Assembly (NCBI GenBank): GCA_964482955.1
Contig: CAYZZW010000045.1
Span: forward strand, 1 to 27,252
Direction: 5' to 3'
Origin: JAPLSN01 sp964482955
Lineage (GTDB): Bacteria > Spirochaetota > Spirochaetia > Treponematales > UBA12059
Length of the DNA stretch: 27,252 nucleotides
The notes beneath the pieces are model-generated. The model had not been told where the DNA came from, did not search any database, and worked only from the letters and a program-made list of their open reading frames with translations. Shown here piece after piece: positions 1-7,932 of the stretch. Positions within the stretch are counted from its first letter, which is position 1; each line of letters opens with the position of its first letter. Both the position numbers and the translations under genes were made by a program.

Positions 1-1
1 G

Positions 2-466
2 ACGGTCGACGGCGTCTCCAAGAAGGACTGGCGCGGAGGCCGCGCCGCGGCGATCAACATCATCCCGTCCACGACCGGAGCGGCGAAGGCCGTCGGCGAA
101 GTCCTTCCGCAGACCAAGGGCAAGCTCACCGGCATGTCGTTCCGCGTCCCGACGCCGGACGTCTCGGTGGTCGACCTCACCTTCCGGGCCGAAAAGGACA
201 CCTCGATCGACGAGATAGACGCCCTGCTCAAGAAGGCGAGCGAAAGCTACCTGAAGGGCATCCTCGGCTACGCGAACGAGGAACTCGTCTCCACGGACTT
301 CGTCCACGACCAGCGCTCGTCCATCTACGACAGCCTGGCGACGAAGCAGAACAACCTGCCCGGCGAAAAGCGTTTCTTCAAGCTCGTGAGCTGGTACGAC
401 AACGAGTGGGGCTACTCGAACCGCGTCATCGACCTGCTCTGCCACATGGCCGGGCTCAAGAAGTAA
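2..466 (+). CDS. gap: Glyceraldehyde-3-phosphate dehydrogenase, C-terminal part (5' end outside window)
   Basis: This is the C-terminal 154 residues of GAPDH, the glycolytic enzyme that makes 1,3-bisphosphoglycerate from glyceraldehyde 3-phosphate, NAD and phosphate. The frame is open from base 2 and ends in TAA at 464-466. It opens with TVDGVSKKDWRGGRAA, which in the family lies shortly after the catalytic Cys region, so the NAD-binding half and the catalytic Cys are upstream of the window. Typical C-terminal catalytic-domain motifs follow: NIIPSTTGAAKAVG, FRVPTPDVSVVDLT, and near the end SWYDNEWGYSNRVIDL. pgk starts 3 bases after the stop, so the two are probably co-transcribed. The motifs are very well conserved, so the assignment is firm. 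Only the total length cannot be judged. Confidence 0.97.
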   Translation, partial: TVDGVSKKDWRGGRAAAINIIPSTTGAAKAVGEVLPQTKGKLTGMSFRVPTPDVSVVDLTFRAEKDTSIDEIDALLKKASESYLKGILGYANEELVSTDFVHDQRSSIYDSLATKQNNLPGEKRFFKLVSWYDNEWGYSNRVIDLLCHMAGLKK

Positions 467-469
467 GCC

Positions 470-1729
470 ATGATCAAGACCGTGCGCGACGTCGCGCTCG
501 CGGGCAAACGCGTCGTCATGCGCGTCGACTTCAACGTCCCCATGAAGGACGGCGTCGTCCAGGACGACACGCGCATCGCGGCGGCCCTGCCCACCATCCG
601 CTACGTGCTCGAACAGGGGGCGCGGAGCCTCGTGCTCATGTCCCACCTCGGGGACCCCGACAAGGACGCCGAGAAGGCGAAGGACAAGGCCGCCAAGGAC
701 GGCAAGCCCTTCGACCTCGAAACGTACCTCTCGGGCAAGCACCGGATGAAACCGGTCGCCGAATACCTGGCCGCGAAGCTCGGAAAGCCGGTGACGCTCT
801 TGCCGTCCTGCGTCGGCCAGAAGTCCGCCGTCGACGCCCTGCCCGCGGGCGGGATCGCCATGCTCGAGAACACCCGCTTTCATAAGGAAGAAACCGCGAA
901 GGACGTCGCGAAGCAGGAAGTCCTCGCCCGCGAACTGGCGTCCTACGGCGACGTGTTCGTGAACGACGCCTTCGGCACGGCCCACCGGGCGCACGCGTCC
1001 ACCGCCACCATCGCCGCGTTCGCCGCTGTCAAGGTCGGCGGTTTCCTCATGGAAAAGGAAGTCGCGCACCTCGAGCCGATGCTCCGGAATCCTCCGAAGC
1101 CGCAGGTCGCCATCATCGGCGGCGCCAAGGTCAGCTCGAAGATCGCGGTGCTCGAAAGCCTCCTCGCGAACGCCTCGACGCTCGTCATCGGCGGCGGCAT
1201 GGCCTTCACCTTCCTCAAGGCCATGGGCGTTCCCATCGGGTCGAGCCTCGTCGAGGACGACTACCTCGACACGGCGAAAAAGCTGCTCGCCGACGCGAAA
1301 GCCCGGAACGTGCGGGTGGTGTTGCCCGTGGACCACGTGGCCGCTTCCTCGTTCGCCCAGGACGCGAAGCCCGTGCCGGTGGACGGCGTGGACTTGCCGG
1401 ACGGCCTCATGGGGCTCGACGTCGGTCCGAAGACGGTTGCCTTGTATCGGGACGTGCTCGCCGCCGCGAAGAGCGTCGTATGGAACGGCCCGGTCGGCGT
1501 CTTCGAATTCGACGCGTTCGCCAAGGGTACGGAAGCGGTCGCCAAGCTCGTGGCAGAAGCCACGTCGCGCGGCGCCCTGACGGTCGTCGGCGGCGGAGAT
1601 TCGGTCGCCGCCGTGAACAAATTCGGGCTCGCCGACCGGATGACCCACGTATCGACGGGCGGGGGCGCCAGCCTCGAGTTTCTCGAAGGCAAGCCGCTTC
1701 CGGGCATCGCCTGCCTCGAGACGGTCTGA
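470..1729 (+). CDS. pgk: Phosphoglycerate kinase
   Basis: A 419-residue cytosolic phosphoglycerate kinase, which transfers phosphate from 1,3-bisphosphoglycerate to ADP. Visible family motifs in order are RVDFNVPMKDG near residue 20, the SHLGDP loop near residue 60, GGAKVSSKI in mid-protein, GPVGVFEFDAFAKGT, and the nucleotide-binding GGGDSVAAV and STGGGASLEFLEGK near the C-terminus. The ATG at 470 follows the gap stop by 3 bases and uses a weak purine-rich site (AAGAAG) inside the end of gap. tpiA follows 11 bases after the TGA. At 419 residues it is longer than the roughly 390-400 usual for bacterial PGK. The extra length lies right after SHLGDP, a Lys/Asp/Ala-rich stretch at about residues 65-88 before the conserved KPVAEYLA helix. 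Confidence 0.97.
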   Translation: MIKTVRDVALAGKRVVMRVDFNVPMKDGVVQDDTRIAAALPTIRYVLEQGARSLVLMSHLGDPDKDAEKAKDKAAKDGKPFDLETYLSGKHRMKPVAEYLAAKLGKPVTLLPSCVGQKSAVDALPAGGIAMLENTRFHKEETAKDVAKQEVLARELASYGDVFVNDAFGTAHRAHASTATIAAFAAVKVGGFLMEKEVAHLEPMLRNPPKPQVAIIGGAKVSSKIAVLESLLANASTLVIGGGMAFTFLKAMGVPIGSSLVEDDYLDTAKKLLADAKARNVRVVLPVDHVAASSFAQDAKPVPVDGVDLPDGLMGLDVGPKTVALYRDVLAAAKSVVWNGPVGVFEFDAFAKGTEAVAKLVAEATSRGALTVVGGGDSVAAVNKFGLADRMTHVSTGGGASLEFLEGKPLPGIACLETV

Positions 1730-1740
1730 CGGAGGTTTAC

Positions 1741-2490
1741 ATGCGATCCTATTTCATCGCCGGCAACTGGAAAATGCACAAGACGGTCGGCGAGTCCGTC
1801 GCCCTCGCGAAGGAACTCGTCGCCGGACTCGGTTCGTGCACGGAAAAGCTCATGATCGCGCCGGCCTTCACCGCGCTCGCCGCGGTGGCGGAAGTCGTGA
1901 AGGGCACGAAGATCCTCCTCGGCGCCCAGAACATGGGTCCGGAAGAGCAGGGCGCCCACACGGGCGAAGTGTCGGTCCTCATGCTCAAGGATCTCGGCGT
2001 CAAGGTCGTCATCCTCGGGCACTCGGAACGGCGACACGCGTACCTCGAGGACGACGCCCTCGTGAACCGCAAGCTCAAGCTCGCGCTCGCGCACGGACTC
2101 GAGCCCATTCTCTGCGTCGGCGAAACCCTCGAGGAACGCGAAGCCGGGAAACTCGAAGCGGTGGTGGGGCGCCACGTCCGCGAGGGGCTCAAGGGCGTGG
2201 ACGCCGCTTCGATCGGGAAAGTGACCATCGCCTATGAACCGGTGTGGGCGATCGGCACCGGAAAGACCGCGACCCCCGAAGACGCCGATGCGGTGCATGC
2301 CTATATAAGGAAGATCGTCGGCGAACTGTACGGCCAGGTCGCCGCCAAGTCGCTTTGCATCCAGTACGGCGGTTCGGTCAAGCCGGACAACGCGGCCAGC
2401 CTCATGGCCAAGGACAACATCGACGGCGCCCTCGTCGGCGGCGCCAGCCTCAAGGCCGACAGTTTCGTTCCGATCGCGCGGTTCAGGTAA
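1741..2490 (+). CDS. tpiA: Triosephosphate isomerase
   Basis: A 249-residue triosephosphate isomerase, a TIM-barrel enzyme interconverting dihydroxyacetone phosphate and glyceraldehyde 3-phosphate. All the active-site elements are present: Asn9 and Lys11 in FIAGNWKMHKT, the electrophile His94 in LGHSERR, the catalytic base Glu166 in AYEPVWAIGTGK, which also begins the flexible loop, and the phosphate-binding QYGGSVKPDNAA and GALVGGASL motifs. The reading frame stays open far upstream into pgk. The ATG at 1741 was chosen because it has a strong GGAGG site 5 bases upstream and starts directly with the conserved first beta strand. It is the third gene of the gap-pgk-tpiA glycolysis block. Length is normal for the family. 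Confidence 0.97.
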   Translation: MRSYFIAGNWKMHKTVGESVALAKELVAGLGSCTEKLMIAPAFTALAAVAEVVKGTKILLGAQNMGPEEQGAHTGEVSVLMLKDLGVKVVILGHSERRHAYLEDDALVNRKLKLALAHGLEPILCVGETLEEREAGKLEAVVGRHVREGLKGVDAASIGKVTIAYEPVWAIGTGKTATPEDADAVHAYIRKIVGELYGQVAAKSLCIQYGGSVKPDNAASLMAKDNIDGALVGGASLKADSFVPIARFR

Positions 2491-2500
2491 CGCGCGCCCC

Positions 2501-2530
2501 TTGCCCTCGGCTTTCGTTTTCGGCTAGTAT
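2501..2530 (+). promoter_or_regulatory. Candidate promoter for secG
   Basis: In the 142-base gap between tpiA and secG there is TTGCCC (2501-2506), an 18-base spacer and TAGTAT (2525-2530). Both boxes resemble the sigma-70 consensus and stand out from the GC-rich surroundings. It would allow secG to be expressed apart from the glycolysis genes, with a leader of about 95 bases that contains two hairpins. This is a match by eye only. Confidence 0.4.
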
Positions 2531-2534
2531 CGGC

Positions 2535-2615
2535 GGCAGTCCGCCGACCGGCGTATCGCGTCCGGACGGACTGCCCAGCCTTAAACCGGATGGCGGCTTC
2601 CAGAGCCGACGGTTT
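2535..2615 (+). promoter_or_regulatory. Structured secG leader: two successive hairpins
   Basis: The first hairpin pairs GGCAGTCCG (2535-2543) with CGGACTGCC (2567-2575), nine perfect pairs around a 23-base loop. The second pairs AAACCG (2583-2588) with CGGTTT (2610-2615), and inside it CGGCT (2594-2598) with AGCCG (2604-2608) around a 5-base loop. The second ends 5 bases before the GGAG ribosome-binding site at 2621-2624. Neither is followed by a T-run, so these are not ordinary intrinsic terminators. They could be an attenuator-like or translation-control leader, or simply a stabilising structure at the tpiA 3' end. No known riboswitch class is recognised. Confidence 0.45.
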
Positions 2616-2632
2616 CGAACGGAGATATCATC

Positions 2633-3040
2633 ATGGGTCTTCTCGGCATACTGCTTCTCGTCATTTTCGTGATCGTCAGCGTCCTCCTCGTCTTCATGGT
2701 CATCGTCCAGAACGAGTCGGGCGATACGATCGGCGGCGTCTTCTCCGGTTCCGGATCGTCCGCGTTCGGATCCCGCGCTTCGAGCGTCGTCGTGAAGATC
2801 ACCTACGTGCTCGGCGCCCTGTTCTTCGTCGTCGCCTTCGGCATGGCGCTCGTTACGCGCTCGGATTCCGGCAAGCTCGAGGACGCCGCGCGCGCCCAGC
2901 AGAGCACCCGCGAGAATACCTGGTTCGACGCGGACGCCAAGTCGGAAGCGCCGCTGCCCGATGCCGCGCCGTCCATCTCCGAACCGGCGCAGCCGGCCTT
3001 GCCGGCGGAAACCCCCGCCGAAACTCCCGCCAATCCCTGA
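2633..3040 (+). CDS. secG: Preprotein translocase subunit SecG
   Basis: A 135-residue SecG, the small accessory subunit of the SecYEG protein-export channel in the cytoplasmic membrane. It has the family layout. A first membrane helix spans residues 3-25. A Gly/Ser-rich linker with GVFSGSGSSAFGSR lies at about residues 35-48. The second membrane helix is at about 52-74. A loose hydrophilic tail rich in Ala, Pro and Glu covers roughly 85-135 and contains repeated PAETPAE-type motifs. The ATG at 2633 has GGAG 8 bases upstream. It follows tpiA, a neighbourhood seen for secG in other bacteria, but here it seems to have its own promoter and leader. A terminator follows 32 bases after the stop. Confidence 0.9.
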   Translation: MGLLGILLLVIFVIVSVLLVFMVIVQNESGDTIGGVFSGSGSSAFGSRASSVVVKITYVLGALFFVVAFGMALVTRSDSGKLEDAARAQQSTRENTWFDADAKSEAPLPDAAPSISEPAQPALPAETPAETPANP

Positions 3041-3072
3041 GTCGGTTCGAGCGGAGCTTCCGCCGACCGGTT

Positions 3073-3108
3073 AAAACGCCCGTGCGCTCCGGCGCCCGGG
3101 CGTTTTTT
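3073..3108 (+). terminator. Rho-independent terminator after secG
   Basis: AAAACGCCCG (3073-3082) pairs perfectly with CGGGCGTTTT (3097-3106) around a GC-rich 14-base loop. The descending arm runs into a six-T tract (3103-3108). It lies 32 bases past the secG stop and ends the gap-pgk-tpiA-secG block before the J-domain gene. Confidence 0.9.
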
Positions 3109-3145
3109 CTCGACCGGGGCGCGAATCCGCGAGCGAGGCGTTGCC

Positions 3146-3964
3146 ATGACGGATCATTACGCCGTTCTCGGCGTCCACCCGGAAGCCTCGACCCGCGACA
3201 TCAAGAGCGCCTTCCGTAAAAAGGCGAAGGACCATCATCCGGATCTCGTTTCGGGCGACGGGAAAAAACGGCCGCGCGGCGACGCGATGCTCGTCATCCT
3301 CGAAGCGTACCGCATCCTGTCCGATCCGGAGCGGCGCCACGAATACGACGCGGAACGCCGCCGACGCCGGCACAAGGCCGCCGAAGACTCGGGTTTCGAC
3401 TATCGGCGTTGGCTGCTGGAACGCCAGGACGAAAGCGAATACCGGGCCAAGCTGGTTTTCTACGACCTCTTGCACGACCTGGACGACGAAGCCCTGTCGG
3501 TGTACGACGCCCTCACGAAACGCGCTGACGGCCGTCTCGAACGCTATTTCGAGCGGGCCGAGGCGGCCGAGGCGGAATTCTGCATCGCGGAGCTGTTCGA
3601 GGCGCGGGGTCGCGCCCGGGACGCCTTCGAGCTGTATCTGAAACTCGCGAGGATCGAAGCCGAGCGTCCCGTGTTCGGCTACTTTTTCGAAGTGGTCCTG
3701 GAATACTGGAAGCGTCTCGTGCTGGGAAGCCTGGCCGGGGAACTCGCGCCGCCCGAATACGCCGAAGCCCTGGCCCGGGCCGCCGCCGCGGCCCCCGACC
3801 GGAAGCTCGGCGCGGCGTTCGAGCGGCGACGGGCGGAGACGCTGGCCGAGCTCGGCGACGCGGAAGGGGCGGCGGAGGCGTTCGACGCGGCCGAACGCCT
3901 GTTTCCGTCGATGCCGGGGCTCGACCTCCTCAGGAAACGCCTCGGAAACCGTTCCCGGTCCTGA
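3146..3964 (+). CDS. J-domain protein with helical, TPR-like C-terminal region
   Basis: A 272-residue cytosolic J-domain protein, predicted to stimulate a DnaK/Hsp70 partner. The J domain fills the N-terminus, about residues 3-70: HYAVLGVHPEAS, the helix SAFRKKAKDH, the invariant HPD at residues 31-33, and a helix ending AYRILSDPERRHEYD. It lacks the Gly/Phe region, zinc fingers and client domains of DnaJ. Instead about residues 85-270 are helical, with paired helices such as AELFEARGRARDAFELYLKL and ETLAELGDAEGAAEAFDAAE that read like TPR units. It is therefore a specialised co-chaperone rather than DnaJ itself. The ATG at 3146 follows a weak GAGG site. A SurA/PpiC-like gene follows 169 bases later. 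Its client is unknown. Confidence 0.8.
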   Translation: MTDHYAVLGVHPEASTRDIKSAFRKKAKDHHPDLVSGDGKKRPRGDAMLVILEAYRILSDPERRHEYDAERRRRRHKAAEDSGFDYRRWLLERQDESEYRAKLVFYDLLHDLDDEALSVYDALTKRADGRLERYFERAEAAEAEFCIAELFEARGRARDAFELYLKLARIEAERPVFGYFFEVVLEYWKRLVLGSLAGELAPPEYAEALARAAAAAPDRKLGAAFERRRAETLAELGDAEGAAEAFDAAERLFPSMPGLDLLRKRLGNRSRS

Positions 3965-3993
3965 AACGGACGTCCGACGGGCTCCGCGTCCCA

Positions 3994-4022
3994 TTGCACA
4001 ATTTCATCCTTTCCATTACCTT
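3994..4022 (+). promoter_or_regulatory. Weak candidate promoter for the PPIase-nusB run
   Basis: TTGCAC (3994-3999), 17 bases, TACCTT (4017-4022). It lies in a 169-base gap that is visibly less GC-rich than its surroundings. The -10 box is poor, so this is only a suggestion of where transcription of the exported PPIase-like gene might start. Confidence 0.25.
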
Positions 4023-4133
4023 TTCGCGACTCGGTTGTTTGGTAGAAGAGGCGCGATGACGCGAAACCGTCGGGCACGCGCTCTGAAGCCGTCGTTTCGG
4101 TCTTCAATACGACACCAGAAGAGAAGGTTCACG

Positions 4134-5165
4134 ATGAAGCGTATCATTTCGGCTCTCGTCCTCGCGTCCGCGGTCGCCGCTTTCGCCGCGGCCCAGCAGA
4201 TCGACAATCCGGTCGCCACGGTCAAGCTGACCAAACTCGAGGTGATCTCCTCCCGTCAGTTCAAGGCGGACTTGCAGCGCCTCGAAAAAGCCGGCGGCAA
4301 GGCCCTCCAGGACGCCGAACGGCGCCAGTTCCTCGACGCCCGCATCAACGACATCCTGTTCTTCCAGTACTGCGCCCGCGAGAACATCGTCGTCTCCGAC
4401 GGCGAGATCAACGGCCAGATCCAGGCCATGAAAACCCAGCTCGGGAAAGGCGCCACCGACGCGCAGCTCGAGGCCGCGCTGTCAGCCCAGGGCATCCAGC
4501 TCTCCGACCTCCGTACCTACATCAAGCAGATGATGCTCCTCAACAAGTACATCGAAGCCAAGAAATCTGCGGAAGCGAAGGCGCTCAAGGAACCCACCGC
4601 CGACGAGATCCTGCAGACCTACGAGCTCTACAAGTCGAAGCTCGTCCGTCCGGAAGCCGCCCGCATCAGCATCATCTACATCGACGCCCGCTCGATGAAT
4701 CCGGCCGACCGCGCGAAGGCCGGGGAACTGATCCAGGGCATCGGCCGCCAGGTGCGCGCGGACAAGTCCAAGTTCGACGAATTCCTCCTCAAGGGCGCCC
4801 AGAAGGATTCCGGCTATTCCGTCACTCCCAGCCTGGTCGTCGGAAAGGTGCCCGAGACGATGCAGAGCTACGGCCAGCGCTTCATGGACGTCGTGTTCGG
4901 CATGAAGGCCGGTGACATCTCCGAAATCATCGAAAACCAGCTCGGCTACCAGATCATCCGCATCAACGAAACCTTCCCCCAGAAGCAGCTCACCCTGACC
5001 GACCCCTACCAGATCGGGCAGACCGCCACGGTACAGGATTACATCAAGTACCAGATCATGGAGTTCAAGAAGACCTCGTTCCTGAAGAAGTCGATGGAGG
5101 AACTCTTCGTCCAGCTCAAGAAAGAGGCCACCATCAAGATTTTCGAAGAAAACCTGAAGTTCTGA
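4134..5165 (+). CDS. Exported SurA/PpiC-like peptidyl-prolyl isomerase or periplasmic chaperone
   Basis: A 343-residue exported protein of the SurA/PpiC (parvulin) type, thought to help outer-membrane or periplasmic proteins fold. The signal peptide is residues 1-20: a basic start MKRI, a hydrophobic core, and cleavage near AAFAAA before QQ. A SurA_N-like helical domain follows (about 40-160), with EISDGEINGQI-type spacing and the QGIQLSDLRTYIKQMMLL helix. The parvulin-like segment is about 185-290, with RPEAARISIIYIDA and then GDISEIIENQLGYQIIRI. The frame extends upstream to 4035, but the ATG at 4134 is the right start: it has AGAAGAGAAGG just upstream and begins the signal peptide. nusB starts 1 base after its stop. 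Whether isomerase activity is kept cannot be judged by eye. Confidence 0.75.
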   Translation: MKRIISALVLASAVAAFAAAQQIDNPVATVKLTKLEVISSRQFKADLQRLEKAGGKALQDAERRQFLDARINDILFFQYCARENIVVSDGEINGQIQAMKTQLGKGATDAQLEAALSAQGIQLSDLRTYIKQMMLLNKYIEAKKSAEAKALKEPTADEILQTYELYKSKLVRPEAARISIIYIDARSMNPADRAKAGELIQGIGRQVRADKSKFDEFLLKGAQKDSGYSVTPSLVVGKVPETMQSYGQRFMDVVFGMKAGDISEIIENQLGYQIIRINETFPQKQLTLTDPYQIGQTATVQDYIKYQIMEFKKTSFLKKSMEELFVQLKKEATIKIFEENLKF

Positions 5166-5166
5166 C

Positions 5167-5592
5167 ATGGCATCGCGACGCAAAGCCCGCATCCTGGCCT
5201 TCCAGGCGCTCTACGCCTGGGACGCCTCCTCGATTCCGGTCGGGGAACTCCTCGCGTTCGACTGGCTCGAGGAGGCGAAACTGGCGGCCCTCGACGACGA
5301 GTCGCGCGCGTTCTCGACCCTCATCATCTCCGGCACGATCGAAAAGGTCGAAAAGGTGGACGCCGCGATCCGGAGCCACCTCGAACACTGGAGCTTCGAG
5401 CGGATCAAGAAGGTCGATCTCGCCATCCTGCGCGTCTCCGCCTATTCCCTCATGTTCCAGCGCGACATGCCGGCCCGCATCGTCATCGACGAGGCCATCG
5501 AGATCGCGAAGGAGTTCGGATCCGAGGACTCGTACAAATTCATCAACGGAGTCCTCGATGCGCTCTGGAAGTCGGAACAGGCGGCCGAATAG
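5167..5592 (+). CDS. nusB: Transcription antitermination factor NusB
   Basis: A 141-residue NusB, which with NusE (ribosomal S10) binds boxA RNA and supports antitermination of rRNA operons. The typical start RRKARILAFQALYAWD carries the basic RNA-contacting helix. Later helices with SFERIKKVDLAILRVSAYSLMF, the conserved VIDEAIEIAKEFG and the C-terminal FINGVLDALWK are diagnostic. The length is normal. It begins 1 base after the stop of the PPIase gene with no good site of its own, so it is likely translated by coupling. Its last 35 bases overlap the next gene, which uses a different frame. Confidence 0.93.
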   Translation: MASRRKARILAFQALYAWDASSIPVGELLAFDWLEEAKLAALDDESRAFSTLIISGTIEKVEKVDAAIRSHLEHWSFERIKKVDLAILRVSAYSLMFQRDMPARIVIDEAIEIAKEFGSEDSYKFINGVLDALWKSEQAAE

Positions 5593-7099
5593 GCTCCGGC
5601 CGGCGGGCGCGCCGCTCGTCGTGGCGGCCGCCGCGCTGGCGCTCGCCCTGTCATGCCGCGCGGAACCCGGTTTCGACGAACTGCTCGAGGCCGTCGACTC
5701 CGCCGCGCCGGGCGAAGCCCGCGGACGTCTGTTCGACCGAGCGGCCGACGCGGCCGGAGGTTCCGGCGACTGGCTCAAGCTCCAGAAGCGCGCCTGGAAC
5801 GACGTGCTCGTCTCCCAGCGCGATCCGGACAACCTGGCGCTCTTCCTCCGACTTTCGGAACGCGCAGTCGCGGCGTGGCCGGACAACGAAATCCTGGCCG
5901 TCGTGGCCGCCAACGCCTTCCTCGAAGCGGGGCGGGCCGACAAGGCGCTCGCGCTCTTCGACGGGGCGCTCGATCCGGCGGCGCGACCGACCCTGTACGC
6001 CGAGGCGCTCGTGCGGAACGCCGCCGCGGGAGCTTCCAATCGCCTGAAGCGCCGACCAGCCGAGTTGGCGGCGGCGTTCGAAGGCTGCGGACATCCCGGC
6101 CTCCTGTTCGACGCCGCCGTCCTTTCGATGCTGTCGGGCGAGCGCGAAGCCGCGATCGCGTACGGACGCGCGGCCGTCGAACGCGGCTTCCTGCCGGATC
6201 CTGAATACGCGTGGGATCTCGGGCTCGACGATTTCCTCGCGCGGGCGCCCGTCCTGGACGACCTCGCGCTTCTGTCGATGCAGGCCGAACTGGCCCTGCT
6301 CTCGGGCGATTCGGACCGCGCCGCCGAGCGCTTCGGCCGCGTCATCGCCTTGAATCCCGCCGCTTCGTGGCGGCCGTACGCCGGTTTGGCCCTCATCGCC
6401 TCCGGTGACGGAGCGGCCGACGAGACGCTCGGCCGCATGGCCGCCATCTTCCCGGGCGATCACGCCGCCGTGCGGGCGGCGATCGCGGTGTACGCGCGGC
6501 GCGGGATGATCGGCCAGGCCGAAGCCCTCGTGGCGCGCCTCGACCAGGAAGCGGCCGACGACGCGACGGTGCGGCTCGCCGTCGAAGGCTTGCGGGGGAA
6601 CCAGGAGCGCCTCGCCGCGTCGGCGCAGCTCCTCGCGGAACGGCACCAGGCGGACGCCCGAGCCGTCGATTTCGCGTGCGCCACGCTGGAGCGGCTCGGC
6701 CGCTATGGCGAGGCGGTATCCGTACGGAAAGCTTCCGCCCGCCGCGGGCTCCCGCTCCCGCGGGATTACTACCACGAGGCGGTCGCCGCGGTGATCGCGG
6801 GCGATTACGCCCGGGCGGCGGAACGGCTCGAAACGGGAGGCGCCGCGGACGGCGGCTTCGCGCCGGTGTACGATCTCGGCCTCCTGTACCTGGCGCGGGG
6901 CTCCGCGGATAAGGCGGCGGAGCGTTTCGGGATCGCCGCCACCTGGGCGGAAACCGCTCCGCGGCGCGCGGACGCGCTCATCGGCCTCGGCAAGGCCGAA
7001 CGGCTCAGGGGCCGTCCCGACAAGGCGCGCGCCGCCTTCACGGCCGCGATACAGGCGTATCCCGGGGCGGCCGAGGCCGCGTACCTCTTGAACGAATGA
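5558..7099 (+). CDS. TPR-repeat lipoprotein
   Basis: A 513-residue predicted lipoprotein built of TPR-like helical repeats. The N-terminus is strongly basic (many Arg in residues 1-14), followed by a hydrophobic stretch and a lipobox LALSC with the acylated Cys at residue 33. The rest is a run of paired helices such as NAFLEAGRADKALALFDGAL, LLSGDSDRAAERFGRVIALNP, LYLARGSADKAAERFG and LRGRPDKARAAFTAAI, typical of TPR scaffolds that hold partner proteins at the membrane. The start at 5558 lies inside nusB (35-base overlap) and is supported by GGAG at 5548-5551, also inside nusB. map follows 28 bases later. No enzyme domain was recognised, and the partner is unknown. Confidence 0.75.
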   Translation: MRSGSRNRRPNRLRPAGAPLVVAAAALALALSCRAEPGFDELLEAVDSAAPGEARGRLFDRAADAAGGSGDWLKLQKRAWNDVLVSQRDPDNLALFLRLSERAVAAWPDNEILAVVAANAFLEAGRADKALALFDGALDPAARPTLYAEALVRNAAAGASNRLKRRPAELAAAFEGCGHPGLLFDAAVLSMLSGEREAAIAYGRAAVERGFLPDPEYAWDLGLDDFLARAPVLDDLALLSMQAELALLSGDSDRAAERFGRVIALNPAASWRPYAGLALIASGDGAADETLGRMAAIFPGDHAAVRAAIAVYARRGMIGQAEALVARLDQEAADDATVRLAVEGLRGNQERLAASAQLLAERHQADARAVDFACATLERLGRYGEAVSVRKASARRGLPLPRDYYHEAVAAVIAGDYARAAERLETGGAADGGFAPVYDLGLLYLARGSADKAAERFGIAATWAETAPRRADALIGLGKAERLRGRPDKARAAFTAAIQAYPGAAEAAYLLNE

Positions 7100-7127
7100 A
7101 CCGGGACGATCCACAAGGAAGGTTGCG

Positions 7128-7874
7128 ATGTTGCGGCTGAAAAACGAAAAACAACTCGACGGCATCAGGAAATCCTGCGCGCTCCTGTCGGAACTCTTCG
7201 CGGCGCTCAGGCCGCTCGTGACCGAAGGGATCACGACGGGCGAACTCGACAAGTTCGCGGAGTCCTTCATCGTCGGACGGGGAGGTCGGCCGGCCTTCCT
7301 CGGATACCTGGACTACCCCGCATCGCTCTGCGTTTCCGTGAACGACGAGGTGATCCACGGGATCCCGGGAAAGCGGAAGCTCGCGCCCGGCGACCTCGTC
7401 GGACTCGACTGCGGCATCGACCTGGACGGATCCTTTTCCGACGCGGCCATCACGGTCGCGGTCGGGGAACCTTCCCCGGAAAACGCGCGTCTCCTCTCGG
7501 TGACTCGCGAGTGCCTCGATCGGGCTATCGCCGCCGCGAAACCGGGCGGCCGCGTCCACGACCTTTCGCGCGCGGTGTTTTCCCACGCGCGCGCGAACGG
7601 CTACGGCGTCGTCCACCAGTATTGCGGCCACGGCGTCGGCTTTTCGCCGCACGAGGATCCGCAGGTGCCGAACTACGTCGGCTCGGGGCCCAATCCGCGT
7701 CTCGTGCCCGGCATGGTGCTCGCGATCGAGCCGATGATCAACGCGGGTACGGGGGACGTCCGCGTCCTCGCCGACGACTGGACGGTCGTCACCCTCGACG
7801 GTTCGATGTCGGCCCATTTCGAGCACACCGTCGCCGTCCTTGCGGATCGCGTCGAAGTCCTGACCGCGTGGTAG
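7128..7874 (+). CDS. map: Methionine aminopeptidase, type I
   Basis: A 248-residue type I methionine aminopeptidase, which removes the initiator Met from new proteins with a two-metal centre. All five metal ligands can be placed: Asp94 (GLDCGI), Asp105 (GSFSDAA), His168 (CGHGVGFSPHEDP), Glu201 (LAIEPM) and Glu232 (HFEHT). The VIHGIPGKR substrate-pocket segment lies just upstream. There is no N-terminal zinc-finger extension, so it is the short bacterial form. The ATG at 7128 has AAGGAAGG upstream. It sits between the TPR lipoprotein and htrA on the same strand, 28 and 58 bases away. Confidence 0.96.
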   Translation: MLRLKNEKQLDGIRKSCALLSELFAALRPLVTEGITTGELDKFAESFIVGRGGRPAFLGYLDYPASLCVSVNDEVIHGIPGKRKLAPGDLVGLDCGIDLDGSFSDAAITVAVGEPSPENARLLSVTRECLDRAIAAAKPGGRVHDLSRAVFSHARANGYGVVHQYCGHGVGFSPHEDPQVPNYVGSGPNPRLVPGMVLAIEPMINAGTGDVRVLADDWTVVTLDGSMSAHFEHTVAVLADRVEVLTAW

Positions 7875-7932
7875 CGCGGACTGTAACCGAATCGGGAGAA
7901 CGTTGTTTGTCCCGCGAAGAAGGAGAGTCACC

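Noticed and set aside
4035..4133. Upstream start of the PPIase-like gene at 4035
   Set aside because: The extension is an Arg-rich, low-quality sequence that would bury the signal peptide. The ATG at 4134 has a ribosome site and begins the signal peptide.
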